From NCBI RefSeq assembly GCF_900113745.1, contig NZ_FOQL01000001.1, positions 1,426,001-1,490,000 of the forward strand: a DNA stretch of 64,000 bases, given 5' to 3'. Both the position numbers and the translations under genes were made by a program. The notes beneath the pieces are model-generated. The model did not search any database, was not told the DNA's origin, and saw only the letters and a program-made list of their open reading frames with translations. This document shows positions 28,822 to 38,732 of the stretch, piece by piece. This stretch comes from Pseudomonas guineae. Lineage in GTDB: Bacteria > Pseudomonadota > Gammaproteobacteria > Pseudomonadales > Pseudomonadaceae. Position 1 is the stretch's first letter. Every line of letters begins with the position of its first letter.

Positions 28822-29601
28822 ATGCGGATCATCAGTGTGAACGTGAATGGTATTCATGCGGCAGTCGAGCGCGGTTTGCTCAGTTGGCTGCAAGCACAGA
28901 ATGCCGACGTCATCTGCCTGCAGGACACCCGCGCCTCCGCCTTTGAACTGGACGACCAAGCCTTCCAACTGGATGGCTATTTCCTCTATGCCTGCGATGC
29001 AGAAGTGCCCAGCCAAGGTGGCGTGGCACTGTATTCGCGGTTGCAACCGAAGGCGGTAATCAGCGGCCTCGGCTTTGAAATGGCCGACCGCTACGGGCGC
29101 TACCTGCAAGCTGATTTTGACAAAGTAAGTATTGCCACCCTGCTTATGCCTTCCGGGCAGCAGGGTGACGAGAGTTTGAATCAAAAATTCAAGTTCATGG
29201 ACGACTTCACTCATTACTTGGATAAGCAGCGCCGCAAGCGCCGCGAATACATCTATTGCGGCTCGCTCTATGTAGCGCATCAAAAGCTTGATGTGAAGAA
29301 CTGGCGCGACTGCCAGCAATCACCAGGCTTCCTCGCGCCTGAGCGCGCGTGGCTGGATGAAGTGATTGGCACCATGGGCTATGTCGATGCGTTGCGCGAA
29401 GTCAGCCGCGAAGGCGAGCAGTTCAGCTGGTGGCCTGACAGTGAGCAGGCTGAACTGCTCAACCTGGGTTACCGCTTCGACTATCAGTTGCTCACACCAG
29501 GGATGCGCCGCAGCATTCGCAGTGCCCGCTTGCCGCATCAACCGCGCTTCTCGCAGCACGCACCACTGATTGTCGATTACGATTGGATACTCAGCGTATA
29601 G
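28822..29601 (+). CDS. crc: Catabolite repression control protein Crc
   Basis: 259 residues from ATG 28822 (MRIISVNVNGIHAAVERGLL), the length of P. aeruginosa Crc; an earlier in-frame start adds four residues only. The fold is the exonuclease/endonuclease/phosphatase family (NADVICLQDTRA, RREYIYCGSLYVAHQKLDVKNW, SQHAPLIVDYDW), but the Pseudomonas protein is not a nuclease: it stabilises Hfq on A-rich sites of target mRNAs and so blocks translation of genes for less preferred carbon sources. One probable target, glcA, is in this window. Divergent from pyrE, ends before an intrinsic terminator. Confidence 0.96.
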   Translation: MRIISVNVNGIHAAVERGLLSWLQAQNADVICLQDTRASAFELDDQAFQLDGYFLYACDAEVPSQGGVALYSRLQPKAVISGLGFEMADRYGRYLQADFDKVSIATLLMPSGQQGDESLNQKFKFMDDFTHYLDKQRRKRREYIYCGSLYVAHQKLDVKNWRDCQQSPGFLAPERAWLDEVIGTMGYVDALREVSREGEQFSWWPDSEQAELLNLGYRFDYQLLTPGMRRSIRSARLPHQPRFSQHAPLIVDYDWILSV

Positions 29602-29623
29602 CCTGATCAGCAAACACAAAAGT

Positions 29624-29646
29624 GCCGGCTAACTGCCGGCTTTTTT
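29624..29646 (+). terminator. Intrinsic terminator after crc
   Basis: GCCGGC (29624-29629), TAACT, GCCGGC (29635-29640), then six T. The AAAA before the stem could allow use from the opposite strand too. Confidence 0.88.
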
Positions 29647-29681
29647 GTGGCCTGCCATCCATAGCAGCCGCTGCGGAGCGC

Positions 29682-30053
29682 CTATTTCACCAAGCGCCAG
29701 GCAAAGGGATAACGATACGCCTGGCCTTCATTGGCCTTGATTCCAGCAATGATGGTCAACACCAGTGCGGCAATGCTGACCAGCATCAGCAGCGGGAAAC
29801 CCACGACGACCACCATCAGCAGGAAACACAGCATCACCGCCAAGGCCACGCTGATCTGAAAGTTCAGCGCCTCCTTGCCTTGAGCATCAACGAACGGGTC
29901 GAGATCCTTCTTGATCTGCCAGACAATCAGTGGCCCCAGCAGATTGCCAAAGGGAATCACCAACCCGAGAAAGGCCGCGAAGTGGCACAACATTGCCCAC
30001 TGCCGTGCTTCAGGGCCGGGAACCGGCTGTGGCGTTTGAGGATCGTCGCTCAT
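29682..30053 (-). CDS. DUF4870 domain membrane protein
   Basis: 123 residues from ATG 30053 with an AAGGAGAGG ribosome-binding site; the longer frame to 30083 has none. A short Pro-rich N-terminus is followed by three or four membrane segments: WAMLCHFAAFLGLVIPFGNLLGPLIVW, then a cytoplasmic loop KKDLDPFVDAQGKEALNFQ, then two further helices. The FGNxLGPLIxWxxKK and D-x-Q-G-K-E-A-L-N-F-Q motif defines DUF4870 (formerly in the Tic20-like family). The function is unknown. It lies 40 bp after the rph stop, likely the same transcript. Confidence 0.87.
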   Translation of the reverse strand: MSDDPQTPQPVPGPEARQWAMLCHFAAFLGLVIPFGNLLGPLIVWQIKKDLDPFVDAQGKEALNFQISVALAVMLCFLLMVVVVGFPLLMLVSIAALVLTIIAGIKANEGQAYRYPFAWRLVK

Positions 30054-30093
30054 GATGCCTCTCCTTGCGATAGCGATTTGCAATGCAACTCAA

Positions 30094-30816
30094 TCAGTCA
30101 GCCAGGGCCGCCTGTTGCAGCTCGAACAATTCAGTCATACCTTTCTGCGCCAACGCCAGCATGGCATTCAACTCAGCCGGCTGGAATGGCGCGCCTTCGG
30201 CGGTACCCTGCACTTCGATGAAACCACCGGTGTTGGTCATCACCACGTTGAGGTCAGTTTCAGCGGCGGAGTCTTCCAGATAATCCAAGTCCAGCACTGG
30301 CTCGCCTTGATACATGCCCACCGAGACAGCGGCAATCATCTGCTTGAGTGGATCACCGTTTTTCAGACCGCCACGCTTCTTGATCACTTTCAGCGCATCA
30401 ATAACCGCCACCATGGCACCGGTAATAGAGGCAGTGCGGGTGCCGCCATCGGCCTGGATCACGTCGCAGTCGACATACAGGGTGTTTTCGCCCAGTTTCG
30501 ACATATCCAGCGCCGCGCGCAGCGAACGGCCGATCAAACGCTGAATCTCCAGAGTACGACCGCCCTGCTTGCCGCGGCTGGCTTCACGCTGGTTACGGTC
30601 ACCGGTTGCACGCGGCAGCATGCCGTATTCGGCGGTCAACCAACCCTGGCCCTGGCCTTTCAAGAAGCGCGGAACGCCCGACTCGACACTGACCGTGCAA
30701 ATCACTTTGGTATCGCCAAACTCCACCAACACCGAACCCTCGGCATGCTTGGTGTAGTTGCGGGTGATACGAATCGAGCGCAACTGATCGGCGGCGCGGC
30801 CACTGGGACGTTTCAT
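30094..30816 (-). CDS. rph: Ribonuclease PH
   Basis: 240 residues: [28 protein letters not shown] at the start, [47 protein letters not shown] and [18 protein letters not shown], the phosphorolytic core with its conserved RxGGxR-like arginines. It trims tRNA 3' ends with phosphate as nucleophile. Divergent from yicC across 139 bp, as in other Pseudomonas. Confidence 0.96.
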   Translation of the reverse strand: MKRPSGRAADQLRSIRITRNYTKHAEGSVLVEFGDTKVICTVSVESGVPRFLKGQGQGWLTAEYGMLPRATGDRNQREASRGKQGGRTLEIQRLIGRSLRAALDMSKLGENTLYVDCDVIQADGGTRTASITGAMVAVIDALKVIKKRGGLKNGDPLKQMIAAVSVGMYQGEPVLDLDYLEDSAAETDLNVVMTNTGGFIEVQGTAEGAPFQPAELNAMLALAQKGMTELFELQQAALAD

Positions 30817-30955
30817 CTAGGAATACCTACTTTGAATAAAATCTGCCTGCCATTATAGGGCCGTAAGCCTGCGCTGACATGCCGAATTGGGAGCCACTGA
30901 CGCACTGCGCTACAATCCTGCGCCTTTCGTTACGACTTTTCGCGAGGTTCGCCCC

Positions 30956-31819
30956 ATGATCCACAGCATGACTGCCTTCGCCCGCGCCGAACAGCCAGGC
31001 GCCAACGGCACCCTGAGCTGGGAGCTGCGCTCGGTCAACCATCGCTACCTGGAACCGCACCTGCGCCTGCCGGAAGCCTTCCGCGACCTCGAAGGCGCAG
31101 TGCGCGAAGCGCTGCGCAATGGTCTTTCCCGTGGCAAAGTCGAATGCACCCTGCGCTTTAGTGATGACAATGCAGGCAAAGCCCTGCAAGTCGACCTGGA
31201 GCGCGCCGCACAGCTGGTCGCCGCCGCCGAAAGCATTGCCGGCCTGATCAAGCAACCCGCAGCACTCAACCCGCTAGAAGTACTGGGCTGGCCCGGTGTG
31301 CTGGTCGCCGATGCCGCAGACCCACAGGCGCTCAATAAAACCGCACTGGCGCTCTTCACCCAAGCACTGGACGAGCTGAAACAAGGCCGTTTACGTGAAG
31401 GTGCAGAACTGGCCAAGCTTCTCAACGAGCGCCTGGACAGCATTGCTGCCGAAGTCGTCGCCCTGCGCGAACTCGTACCGCAGATGCTGGCCGCCCAGCG
31501 CCAGAAGATTCTCGACCGCTGCGCCGAGATGCAGGCCGACCTCGACCCTCAGCGCCTGGAGCAAGAGCTGGTGATGCTCGCGCAGAAAAGCGACGTGGCC
31601 GAAGAACTCGATCGCCTGGTCACTCATGTCAGTGAAGTTCGCCGCGTACTGAAAAGTGGTGGAGCAGCGGGCCGCCGCCTGGACTTCCTCATGCAGGAGC
31701 TCAACCGCGAAGCCAACACACTCGGTTCCAAGGCCTTTGACACGCGCAGCACTCAGGCCTCCGTTAACTTGAAAGTGCTGATTGAACAGATGCGCGAACA
31801 AGTACAGAACATCGAATAA
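30956..31819 (+). CDS. yicC: YicC family endoribonuclease
   Basis: 287 residues from ATG 30956 (MIHSMTAFARAE, GAGG upstream); a 23-codon longer frame starting at 30887 runs over the promoter region. It has the YicC N-terminal domain (SWELRSVNHRYLEPHLRLPE) and the C-terminal DUF1732 (SDVAEELDRLVTHVSEVRRVL ... GRRLDFLMQELNREANTLGSK). E. coli YicC has been shown to be an endoribonuclease acting on small RNAs; the reaction is assumed the same here. Followed by gmk 49 bp downstream. Confidence 0.93.
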   Translation: MIHSMTAFARAEQPGANGTLSWELRSVNHRYLEPHLRLPEAFRDLEGAVREALRNGLSRGKVECTLRFSDDNAGKALQVDLERAAQLVAAAESIAGLIKQPAALNPLEVLGWPGVLVADAADPQALNKTALALFTQALDELKQGRLREGAELAKLLNERLDSIAAEVVALRELVPQMLAAQRQKILDRCAEMQADLDPQRLEQELVMLAQKSDVAEELDRLVTHVSEVRRVLKSGGAAGRRLDFLMQELNREANTLGSKAFDTRSTQASVNLKVLIEQMREQVQNIE

Positions 31820-31865
31820 GCCAAACCGCTACTGCTACTCTTCGAACAACGCGCTCCAGGACTGA

Positions 31866-32489
<624 letters not shown>

Positions 32490-32604
32490 CTTATTCGTAT
32501 GCCGATAAATCAATGCTTCCCTTACGGCTGGTGATTTTTTAGACTATTCAGTCCGCTCGCCCATTTGGGCCCAGCCCTATTACGCATTTGCTACGAGGAA
32601 CACC

Positions 32605-32868
32605 ATGGCTCGCGTTACCGTCGAAGATTGCCTGGATCACGTTGAGAACCGCTTTGAGCTGGTCATGCTCGCTACCAAGCGTTCACGCCAACTGGCTACC
32701 GGTGGCAAAGAGCCGAAGCTGGCTTGGGAAAATGACAAGCCAACCGTAGTTGCACTGCGCGAAATCGCTGCAGGCCTGATGAGCTATGACGTCATCGCCC
32801 AAGACGAAATCGTTGAGGAAGAGCCGCTGTTTGCCGCATTTGAGGATGAGGCTAACGAGCCTCTGTAA
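32605..32868 (+). CDS. rpoZ: RNA polymerase omega subunit
   Basis: 87 residues, [30 protein letters not shown] at the N-terminus and a typical acidic tail. It binds the beta' subunit, assists assembly of RNA polymerase and forms part of a ppGpp site. ATG at 32605 after an ACGAGGAACACC leader. Co-transcribed with spoT, 60 bp downstream. Confidence 0.96.
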   Translation: MARVTVEDCLDHVENRFELVMLATKRSRQLATGGKEPKLAWENDKPTVVALREIAAGLMSYDVIAQDEIVEEEPLFAAFEDEANEPL

Positions 32869-32928
32869 GCCTATGCTGGGTCGACGTCGTCAGGCGCAGG
32901 ATCATCTGAATCGACAAGGGTCACGCCC

Positions 32929-35037
32929 ATGCCGAGCATAGACGTACTCGCCGACAGACTTTCGACCTACCTCGACGATGACCAAGTTAACTTGGTGCGT
33001 CGAGCTTATTTTTACGCCGAACAAGCCCACGACGGTCAACGCCGCCGCAGCGGCGAAGCCTATGTCACCCATCCTCTTGCGGTGGCATGCATCCTGGCAG
33101 ACATGCACATGGACCATCAAAGCCTGATGGCCGCGATGCTGCATGACGTAATCGAAGACACCGGCATCGCCAAGGAAGCCTTGGACACCCAGTTTGGTGA
33201 GTCCGTGGCGGAGTTGGTTGATGGGGTCAGCAAACTGACCCAGATGAACTTCGAGACCAAGGCCGAAGCGCAGGCCGAAAATTTCCAGAAGATGGCCATG
33301 GCCATGGCCCGCGACATCCGCGTGATCCTGGTCAAGCTGGCTGATCGCCTGCACAACATGCGCACCCTGGAAGTGCTGTCCGGCGAGAAACGCCGGCGCA
33401 TCGCCAAGGAAACCCTTGAAATCTACGCACCGATCGCCAATCGCCTGGGCATGCATAGCATGCGCATCGAGTTCGAAGACCTGGGCTTCAAGGCCATGCA
33501 CCCGATGCGCGCCGAGCGTATCCGCACTGCGGTTAAACGCGCCCGGGGCAATCGCAAGGAAATCGTCAACAAGATCGAAGAGTCGATCCTCCATTGCCTC
33601 GCTCGCGAAGGTATGGAAGGCGAAGTATCGGGCCGCGAGAAGCACCTCTACGGCATCTACCAGAAGATGCGCGGCAAACGTCGGGCGTTCAATGAAATTA
33701 TGGACGTCTACGCCTTCCGCATCGTCGTCGACAAGGTCGACACCTGCTACCGCGTACTGGGCGCCGTTCACAATTTGTACAAGCCACTGCCGGGCCGCTT
33801 CAAGGACTACATCGCGATCCCCAAGGCCAACGGTTACCAGTCGCTGCACACCACGCTGTTCGGCATGCATGGCGTACCGATCGAAATTCAGATCCGTACC
33901 CGTGAAATGGAAGAGCTGGCCAACAACGGCATTGCCGCACACTGGCTGTACAAATCCAACGAGGAAGACCAACCCAAGGGCAGCCACGCCCGTGCACGCC
34001 AGTGGGTCAAGGGCGTGCTGGAAATGCAGCAACGAGCCGGCAACTCGTTGGAATTTATCGAAAGCGTGAAAATCGACCTGTTCCCCGACGAGGTCTACGT
34101 GTTCACGCCCAAGGGCCGCATCATGGAGCTGCCGAAAGGCTCCACGGCGGTCGACTTCGCCTATGCGGTGCACACCGACGTCGGCAACACCTGCATTGCC
34201 TGTCGGATCAATCGCCGCCTGGCACCGCTGTCGCAAGCGCTGGAAAGCGGCTCAACGGTGGAAATCGTCAGCGCGCCCGGGGCACGGCCAAATCCGGCCT
34301 GGTTGAACTTCGTGGTCACCGGCAAGGCCCGCACGCACATTCGCCATGCGCTGAAACTGCAACGCCGCTCAGAGTCCATCAGCCTTGGCGAACGCCTGCT
34401 GAACAAGGTCCTCGCCAGCTTCGACAGTCGCATCGATAAGCTCTCGCCCGAACGCGTTCAGGCCGTGGTCGCCGAATACCATCAAGAGGTGCTCGAAGAC
34501 CTGCTCGAAGACATTGGCCTGGGCAATCGTATGGCCTATGTGGTGGCGCGCCGCTTGCTCAGCGACAACGGCGAAGCCCTGCCGAGCAGTGAAGGTCCGT
34601 TGGCCATCCGCGGCACCGAGGGCTTGGTGTTGAGTTATGCCAAGTGCTGTACGCCGATCCCGGGCGACCCGATTGTCGGCCACCTGTCTGCCGGCAAAGG
34701 CATGGTGGTGCACTTGGACAGCTGCAAGAACATCGGTGAGATCCGCCACAACCCAGAAAAATGCATCCAACTGTCCTGGGCTAAGGATGTGACCGGCGAG
34801 TTCAATGTTGAATTACGCGTCGAATTGGAGCACCAGCGCGGCCTGATTGCCCTGCTGGCCGGCAGCGTCAATGCTGCCGACGGTAATATCGAGAAAATCA
34901 GCATGGACGAGCGCGACGGCCGCATCAGCGTGGTCCAGCTGGTCGTCAGTGTGCATGATCGCGTACACCTGGCCCGTGTGATCAGAAAGCTACGCGGCCT
35001 GATTGGGGTCATCCGCATCACCCGCGCCCGCGGCTGA
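32929..35037 (+). CDS. spoT: Bifunctional (p)ppGpp synthetase/hydrolase SpoT
   Basis: 702 residues. HD hydrolase domain (about 20-195) with VTHPLAVACILADMHMDHQSLMAAMLHDVIEDTG; (p)ppGpp synthetase domain (230-350) with GRFKDYIAIPKANGYQSLHT and IEIQIRTREMEELANNGIAAHW; TGS domain (about 385-445) VYVFTPKGRIMELPKGSTAVDF; helical and zinc-finger-like region with AKCCTPIPGD; C-terminal ACT domain (about 625-700). The intact HD and the length and domain layout identify SpoT rather than RelA, which has lost the HD motif. It balances the alarmone level under carbon, fatty-acid and iron starvation. Confidence 0.96.
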   Translation: MPSIDVLADRLSTYLDDDQVNLVRRAYFYAEQAHDGQRRRSGEAYVTHPLAVACILADMHMDHQSLMAAMLHDVIEDTGIAKEALDTQFGESVAELVDGVSKLTQMNFETKAEAQAENFQKMAMAMARDIRVILVKLADRLHNMRTLEVLSGEKRRRIAKETLEIYAPIANRLGMHSMRIEFEDLGFKAMHPMRAERIRTAVKRARGNRKEIVNKIEESILHCLAREGMEGEVSGREKHLYGIYQKMRGKRRAFNEIMDVYAFRIVVDKVDTCYRVLGAVHNLYKPLPGRFKDYIAIPKANGYQSLHTTLFGMHGVPIEIQIRTREMEELANNGIAAHWLYKSNEEDQPKGSHARARQWVKGVLEMQQRAGNSLEFIESVKIDLFPDEVYVFTPKGRIMELPKGSTAVDFAYAVHTDVGNTCIACRINRRLAPLSQALESGSTVEIVSAPGARPNPAWLNFVVTGKARTHIRHALKLQRRSESISLGERLLNKVLASFDSRIDKLSPERVQAVVAEYHQEVLEDLLEDIGLGNRMAYVVARRLLSDNGEALPSSEGPLAIRGTEGLVLSYAKCCTPIPGDPIVGHLSAGKGMVVHLDSCKNIGEIRHNPEKCIQLSWAKDVTGEFNVELRVELEHQRGLIALLAGSVNAADGNIEKISMDERDGRISVVQLVVSVHDRVHLARVIRKLRGLIGVIRITRARG

Positions 35038-35182
35038 TGCACGAGCAACACAGATACCAATCATCAACCGCCGCTGAGCTTTGACAGTGCCTGTGGCTTT
35101 CCCCCACCCTAGGCGCTCTAACGGGTAGCGCGCGATTAATGCGCACGCCGATGATTCCCCTTAATCCTTTCTAGGAGTTCCC

Positions 35183-35563
35183 ATGAGCAAGAGCGTTATC
35201 ACCAGCGACAAGGCCCCAGCTGCCATCGGCCCCTATTCGCAGGCAATCAAGGCGGGCAACACCGTCTACATGTCTGGGCAAATCCCGCTAGACCCAAAAA
35301 CCATGGAGCTGGTGGAAGGCTTCGAAGCCCAGACCGTGCAGGTATTCGAGAACCTTAAAGCAGTAGCCGAAGCGGCAGGCGGTTCATTCAAAGATATCGT
35401 CAAGCTGAACATCTTCCTGACTGACCTGTCGCACTTCGCCACCGTTAATGAAGTCATGGGCCGTTACTTCGTGCAACCCTACCCAGCCCGTGCCGCTATT
35501 GGCGTTGCTGCACTGCCACGCGGCTCGCAGGTAGAAATGGACGCGATTCTGGTTATCGAATAA
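35183..35563 (+). CDS. ridA: RidA family enamine/imine deaminase
   Basis: 126 residues: [59 protein letters not shown] and the C-terminal [27 protein letters not shown] with the substrate-binding arginine (PxR). This is the housekeeping RidA, detoxifying 2-aminoacrylate from PLP enzymes, and the canonical PA5339-type gene after spoT. Strong AGGAG at 35172. The dad-operon RidA at 10568 is a diverged paralogue. A weak terminator follows. Confidence 0.95.
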   Translation: MSKSVITSDKAPAAIGPYSQAIKAGNTVYMSGQIPLDPKTMELVEGFEAQTVQVFENLKAVAEAAGGSFKDIVKLNIFLTDLSHFATVNEVMGRYFVQPYPARAAIGVAALPRGSQVEMDAILVIE

Positions 35564-35570
35564 GTCCATC

Positions 35571-35596
35571 GGCGGGGCCTCTGTCCCGCCCTTTCC
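35571..35596 (+). terminator. Probable terminator after ridA
   Basis: GGCGGG (35571-35576), 8-base loop, CCCGCC (35585-35590), followed by CTTTCC, a poor T tract. Confidence 0.5.
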
Positions 35597-35611
35597 TCTC
35601 GAGGACGCACC

Positions 35612-36346
35612 ATGCGTTACCTGTTTGCTGCTCTGTTATTCAGCGCACTGCTCAGTGGCTGTGCCAGCACACCGCCAAACCCTAACGGAACGTGGATCAA
35701 CCAGGCTGCCATTGATGCCGCTGTCGAAGGTGGCAACCTACGTGAAGCGCTGCTCGCCTATGGTCCTAATTTGGAGTGGCAGATTGATAGTCCGCGCCAG
35801 CAGGCTAGCTTCAGCAACGGCTTCGAGCGCGGCGAAGGCACCTTCGAGCTTCAGGCCGATGGCCACCTGCAAGTGAACTTCTACGGTGACGATCAAGAGT
35901 CCTTGAGCCTTAACAACCGCGAACTGATTCAGGCACAAAGCGCGACCTGGCCGGAACAACGCTTTGTTCGTGCACCTGCAGCGCCAGATCCATTGGCGCC
36001 ACTCGGCAGCAGTTTTGAGAAAGCCTTGTACAGCGCCTACTTAAGCGGCACCTGGCTAATCAAAGAAGGGCTAGGTGAACGGGGTCTGGTCGTGTTTCAG
36101 GCCGATGGCAGCGTGCAAGGTCTCCCCGGCACAGAACGCTATGCGTTGTGCCTAGCCGGTGACTGTGCGGCCATGAGCGGCGAGCTCGACAGCATATGGC
36201 TGCAACTGGGTGAGCAGGGCCAAAGCTGGCTGTTTGAACGTGAAGGCCATCAGCTGCGCGTGTTCACCGCACTTAATCGCGCCCAAGTCGATGAAATGCC
36301 CGACTACTACAAAGGCCAGCAGCGCTGGTTGCTAGAGCAGCGCTAG
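35612..36346 (+). CDS. Lipoprotein of unknown function
   Basis: 244 residues with a lipoprotein signal: MRYLFAALLFSALLSGC, lipobox LLSGC, so lipidation at Cys17. Residue 18 is Ala and 19 Ser, which favours outer-membrane sorting. The rest has no motif I recognise; there are two similar blocks, ANGFERGEGTFELQADGHL and GERGLVVFQADGSVQ, each with an F-x-ADG turn, suggesting a repeated beta structure of the kind seen in small lipocalin-like domains. The ATG follows GAGGACGCACC. Convergent with the epimerase-like gene; the stops are six bases apart. Confidence 0.78.
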   Translation: MRYLFAALLFSALLSGCASTPPNPNGTWINQAAIDAAVEGGNLREALLAYGPNLEWQIDSPRQQASFSNGFERGEGTFELQADGHLQVNFYGDDQESLSLNNRELIQAQSATWPEQRFVRAPAAPDPLAPLGSSFEKALYSAYLSGTWLIKEGLGERGLVVFQADGSVQGLPGTERYALCLAGDCAAMSGELDSIWLQLGEQGQSWLFEREGHQLRVFTALNRAQVDEMPDYYKGQQRWLLEQR

Positions 36347-36352
36347 CAGCCG

Positions 36353-37204
36353 TTATACGCCGCGTAATATCTCGCGATAACCTTCGCGATAACTCAGGTA
36401 CTGCGGCACCCAGCCTAGGGCGCGAGCGCGTGCGTTACTGCAACGCTTGCTGCCGGCGCGGCGTAATGTCGCCGTATCAGACCAATGGCTGACGCCCAAC
36501 TGCTCACGCAACCAAGCCACCACTTCGTGCAGCGGCGCAGGCTGATCGTCGACGCCGATATAGCAGTCGTCCAAAGCGACACCACGAGCATCCGCTTGCA
36601 GCAAATAGGCTAAAAGCCCGGCCGCATCATCGACATGAATACGATTGCCATACAACGCAGGCTCACTGGCGACTCGATAGCCTTGGCGCACCTGATTGAG
36701 CAGCCATGCGCGACCAGGCCCATAAAGCCCGGTGAGACGCACCACACTGGCGGCCAGCCCACTGTGCAAGGCAAGCTGTTCGGCTTCCCGCAATATCCGT
36801 CCAGAGTAACTATCGGCTTGCGCTGGCGAGCATTCATCGACCCACTCGCCCTGCAGCTGGCCGTATACGCCGCTGCTGGAAACAAACAGCAGGCGCTTAG
36901 GCTGCTGTCCATGTTGCGCTAACCAATCAATTACCCGGCGCAGCCCGTCAACATAGGCAGCGCGGTAGCCTGCCTCATCGCGCTCGGTGGCTGCGGCGCA
37001 GTACACCAGGTAATCCAGCGGCTCATGCGGCCAGGCAGCCGGGCAAGCGTCGTTATACAGATCACCGGCTACCGGGCGAATGCCTTCCGGCAGCAATGTC
37101 ACCGTGCGGCGCAGGCCATAAATCGTCCAGCCGGCAGTGTTCAGCTGCTGCCCCAGACGGCTACCCACATCACCACAACCCGCAATCAATAGGGTCTTGC
37201 TCAT
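36353..37204 (-). CDS. NAD(P)-binding epimerase/short-chain dehydrogenase-like protein (YeeZ type)
   Basis: 283 residues from ATG 37204 (MSKTLLIAGCGDVGSRLGQQL); a longer frame to a GTG at 37237 would overlap nuoN and lacks support. Extended SDR: GCGDVGSRLG glycine motif (10-19), LLFVSSSGVYGQ with the catalytic tyrosine (YGQ), VVRLTGLYGPGR. No clear YxxxK lysine follows, as in YeeZ-type atypical SDRs. Probably a nucleotide-sugar or nucleotide-linked oxidoreductase; substrate unknown. It is the last gene on the minus strand before the nuo operon, 29 bp after nuoN, and so may be transcribed from it. Confidence 0.82.
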   Translation of the reverse strand: MSKTLLIAGCGDVGSRLGQQLNTAGWTIYGLRRTVTLLPEGIRPVAGDLYNDACPAAWPHEPLDYLVYCAAATERDEAGYRAAYVDGLRRVIDWLAQHGQQPKRLLFVSSSGVYGQLQGEWVDECSPAQADSYSGRILREAEQLALHSGLAASVVRLTGLYGPGRAWLLNQVRQGYRVASEPALYGNRIHVDDAAGLLAYLLQADARGVALDDCYIGVDDQPAPLHEVVAWLREQLGVSHWSDTATLRRAGSKRCSNARARALGWVPQYLSYREGYREILRGV

Positions 37205-37233
37205 TGCCTTGTGTACCTCTGGTTGGTCATCTG

Positions 37234-38709
37234 TCACGGCAGCACAGCCACTAATCCAGCCTGCTGCACCAGCTCCAGCAGCGGTTGCGGATACACGCCA
37301 AGGGCGAAGGCCAACACGGCCACCACCAACAGCATGATGCCCCCGGCACGCTGCGCCCAGTCAAACGGGGCATCGTGGCGATGCATGTTGGGCTCGGCCA
37401 TAAACAGGGTGACCATCACCCGTAGGTAATAGAACACGCCAATGGCACTGCCGATCACCAGCGCAGCGAGCAGCCACCACTGCTGCGATTGCACACCCGC
37501 AGCGACCACGTAGAACTTGCCGATAAAACCAGCCGTGAGCGGAATACCCGCCAGCGACAGCATCATCACCGTGAGCACGGCCGTCAGATACGGACGGCGC
37601 CAGAATAGCCCGCGGTATTCGTACAGCGCGTCACAATCACGGCCGTTGTAGGGCGTCGACATCAAGGTGATCACGCCGAACGCGCCGAGGCTGGTCAGCA
37701 CATAGGTCGCCAGGTACACGCCAACCGCCTCCACGGCCAAGCCTTTACTGGCAATCAACGCAACCAACAGGTAGCCGAAGTGGGCAATGGAGGAATAACC
37801 GAGCAGGCGCTTGAGGTTGTTCTGCAACAATGCCAGCAGGTTACCGAAGATGATCGAGGCAATCGCAATCAGTGTCAGCAGGTCACTCAGCCAGCCGCCC
37901 GCCATAGCCGGCGACATTTGATACAAACGCAGCAGCACGGCGAACACCGCGACCTTACTGGCCGTGGCGAGGAACGCCGCCACCGGCGCCGGCGCGCCTT
38001 CGTAGACGTCCGGCGTCCACAGGTGGAACGGCACCAGCGACAGCTTGAACGCCAGGCCGATCAGCATCATGCCCACGCCTAACTGCGCGAGCATGCTCGG
38101 CAGACCATTAGCCGCCAACTGCGCGCCGATGCCGGCGAAGGTCAGGTTGCCCGACTCGGCATACAGCAGCGCCATGCCGAACAGCAAAAACGCTGAGCCT
38201 GCGGCCGACAGCACCATGTACTTGATACCGGCTTCGAGCGAGCGCTTGTTGAAGAAGGCGTAGGCGATCATGCCGTAGGTCGGCACCGACAGCAGCTCCA
38301 GACCGATAAACAGGCCAGCCAGGTGCTGCGCGCTGACCAACACCAGTCCACCGGCAGCGGACAGCAGCATCAGCAGGTACAGCTCTTCCCGGTTGCCCGG
38401 GTAACCCTTGCCCGACTCGCCGCCCAAATAGGCGTGAGTCAGCGTCACACACGCCAGCGTCGCGGCCAGCACCAGCGCCATGTAATAGCAGGCAAATTTA
38501 TCCACCAGCAACAGCGGCGTGACCTCGATAGGCGTCACCCCCAAAGCTGGCAGCAGCGACAGCAAGGCCAGGTTGAGGCCCAGCACCGAGAGACCGAAGG
38601 TCAGCGTGTGGTTGCGCTTCCAGGCGATGCCCAGCATCACCACCACCACCGTGGCACTGGTGATCAGCAACGGCAGCAGCGCGATGAAATGTTGAGTCGT
38701 CAGTTGCAT
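37234..38709 (-). CDS. nuoN: NADH-quinone oxidoreductase subunit N
   Basis: 491 residues from ATG 38709, which has GGAAAG at a good distance, against 496 from the ATG at 38724. Proton-pump subunit of the Mrp-antiporter family with about 14 membrane helices; the central lysine and glutamate helices are seen in [24 protein letters not shown] and [19 protein letters not shown]. Last gene of the nuo operon; start only nine bases downstream of the nuoM stop, so translation is coupled. Confidence 0.93.
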   Translation of the reverse strand: MQLTTQHFIALLPLLITSATVVVVMLGIAWKRNHTLTFGLSVLGLNLALLSLLPALGVTPIEVTPLLLVDKFACYYMALVLAATLACVTLTHAYLGGESGKGYPGNREELYLLMLLSAAGGLVLVSAQHLAGLFIGLELLSVPTYGMIAYAFFNKRSLEAGIKYMVLSAAGSAFLLFGMALLYAESGNLTFAGIGAQLAANGLPSMLAQLGVGMMLIGLAFKLSLVPFHLWTPDVYEGAPAPVAAFLATASKVAVFAVLLRLYQMSPAMAGGWLSDLLTLIAIASIIFGNLLALLQNNLKRLLGYSSIAHFGYLLVALIASKGLAVEAVGVYLATYVLTSLGAFGVITLMSTPYNGRDCDALYEYRGLFWRRPYLTAVLTVMMLSLAGIPLTAGFIGKFYVVAAGVQSQQWWLLAALVIGSAIGVFYYLRVMVTLFMAEPNMHRHDAPFDWAQRAGGIMLLVVAVLAFALGVYPQPLLELVQQAGLVAVLP

Positions 38710-38732
38710 AGCATGACTTTCCATTAAGCCGC

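Noticed and set aside
32902..34236. 444-residue antisense open frame over spoT
   Set aside because: Frame lies wholly opposite a well-conserved gene; His/Val/Asp-rich composition results from reverse reading of high-GC codons.
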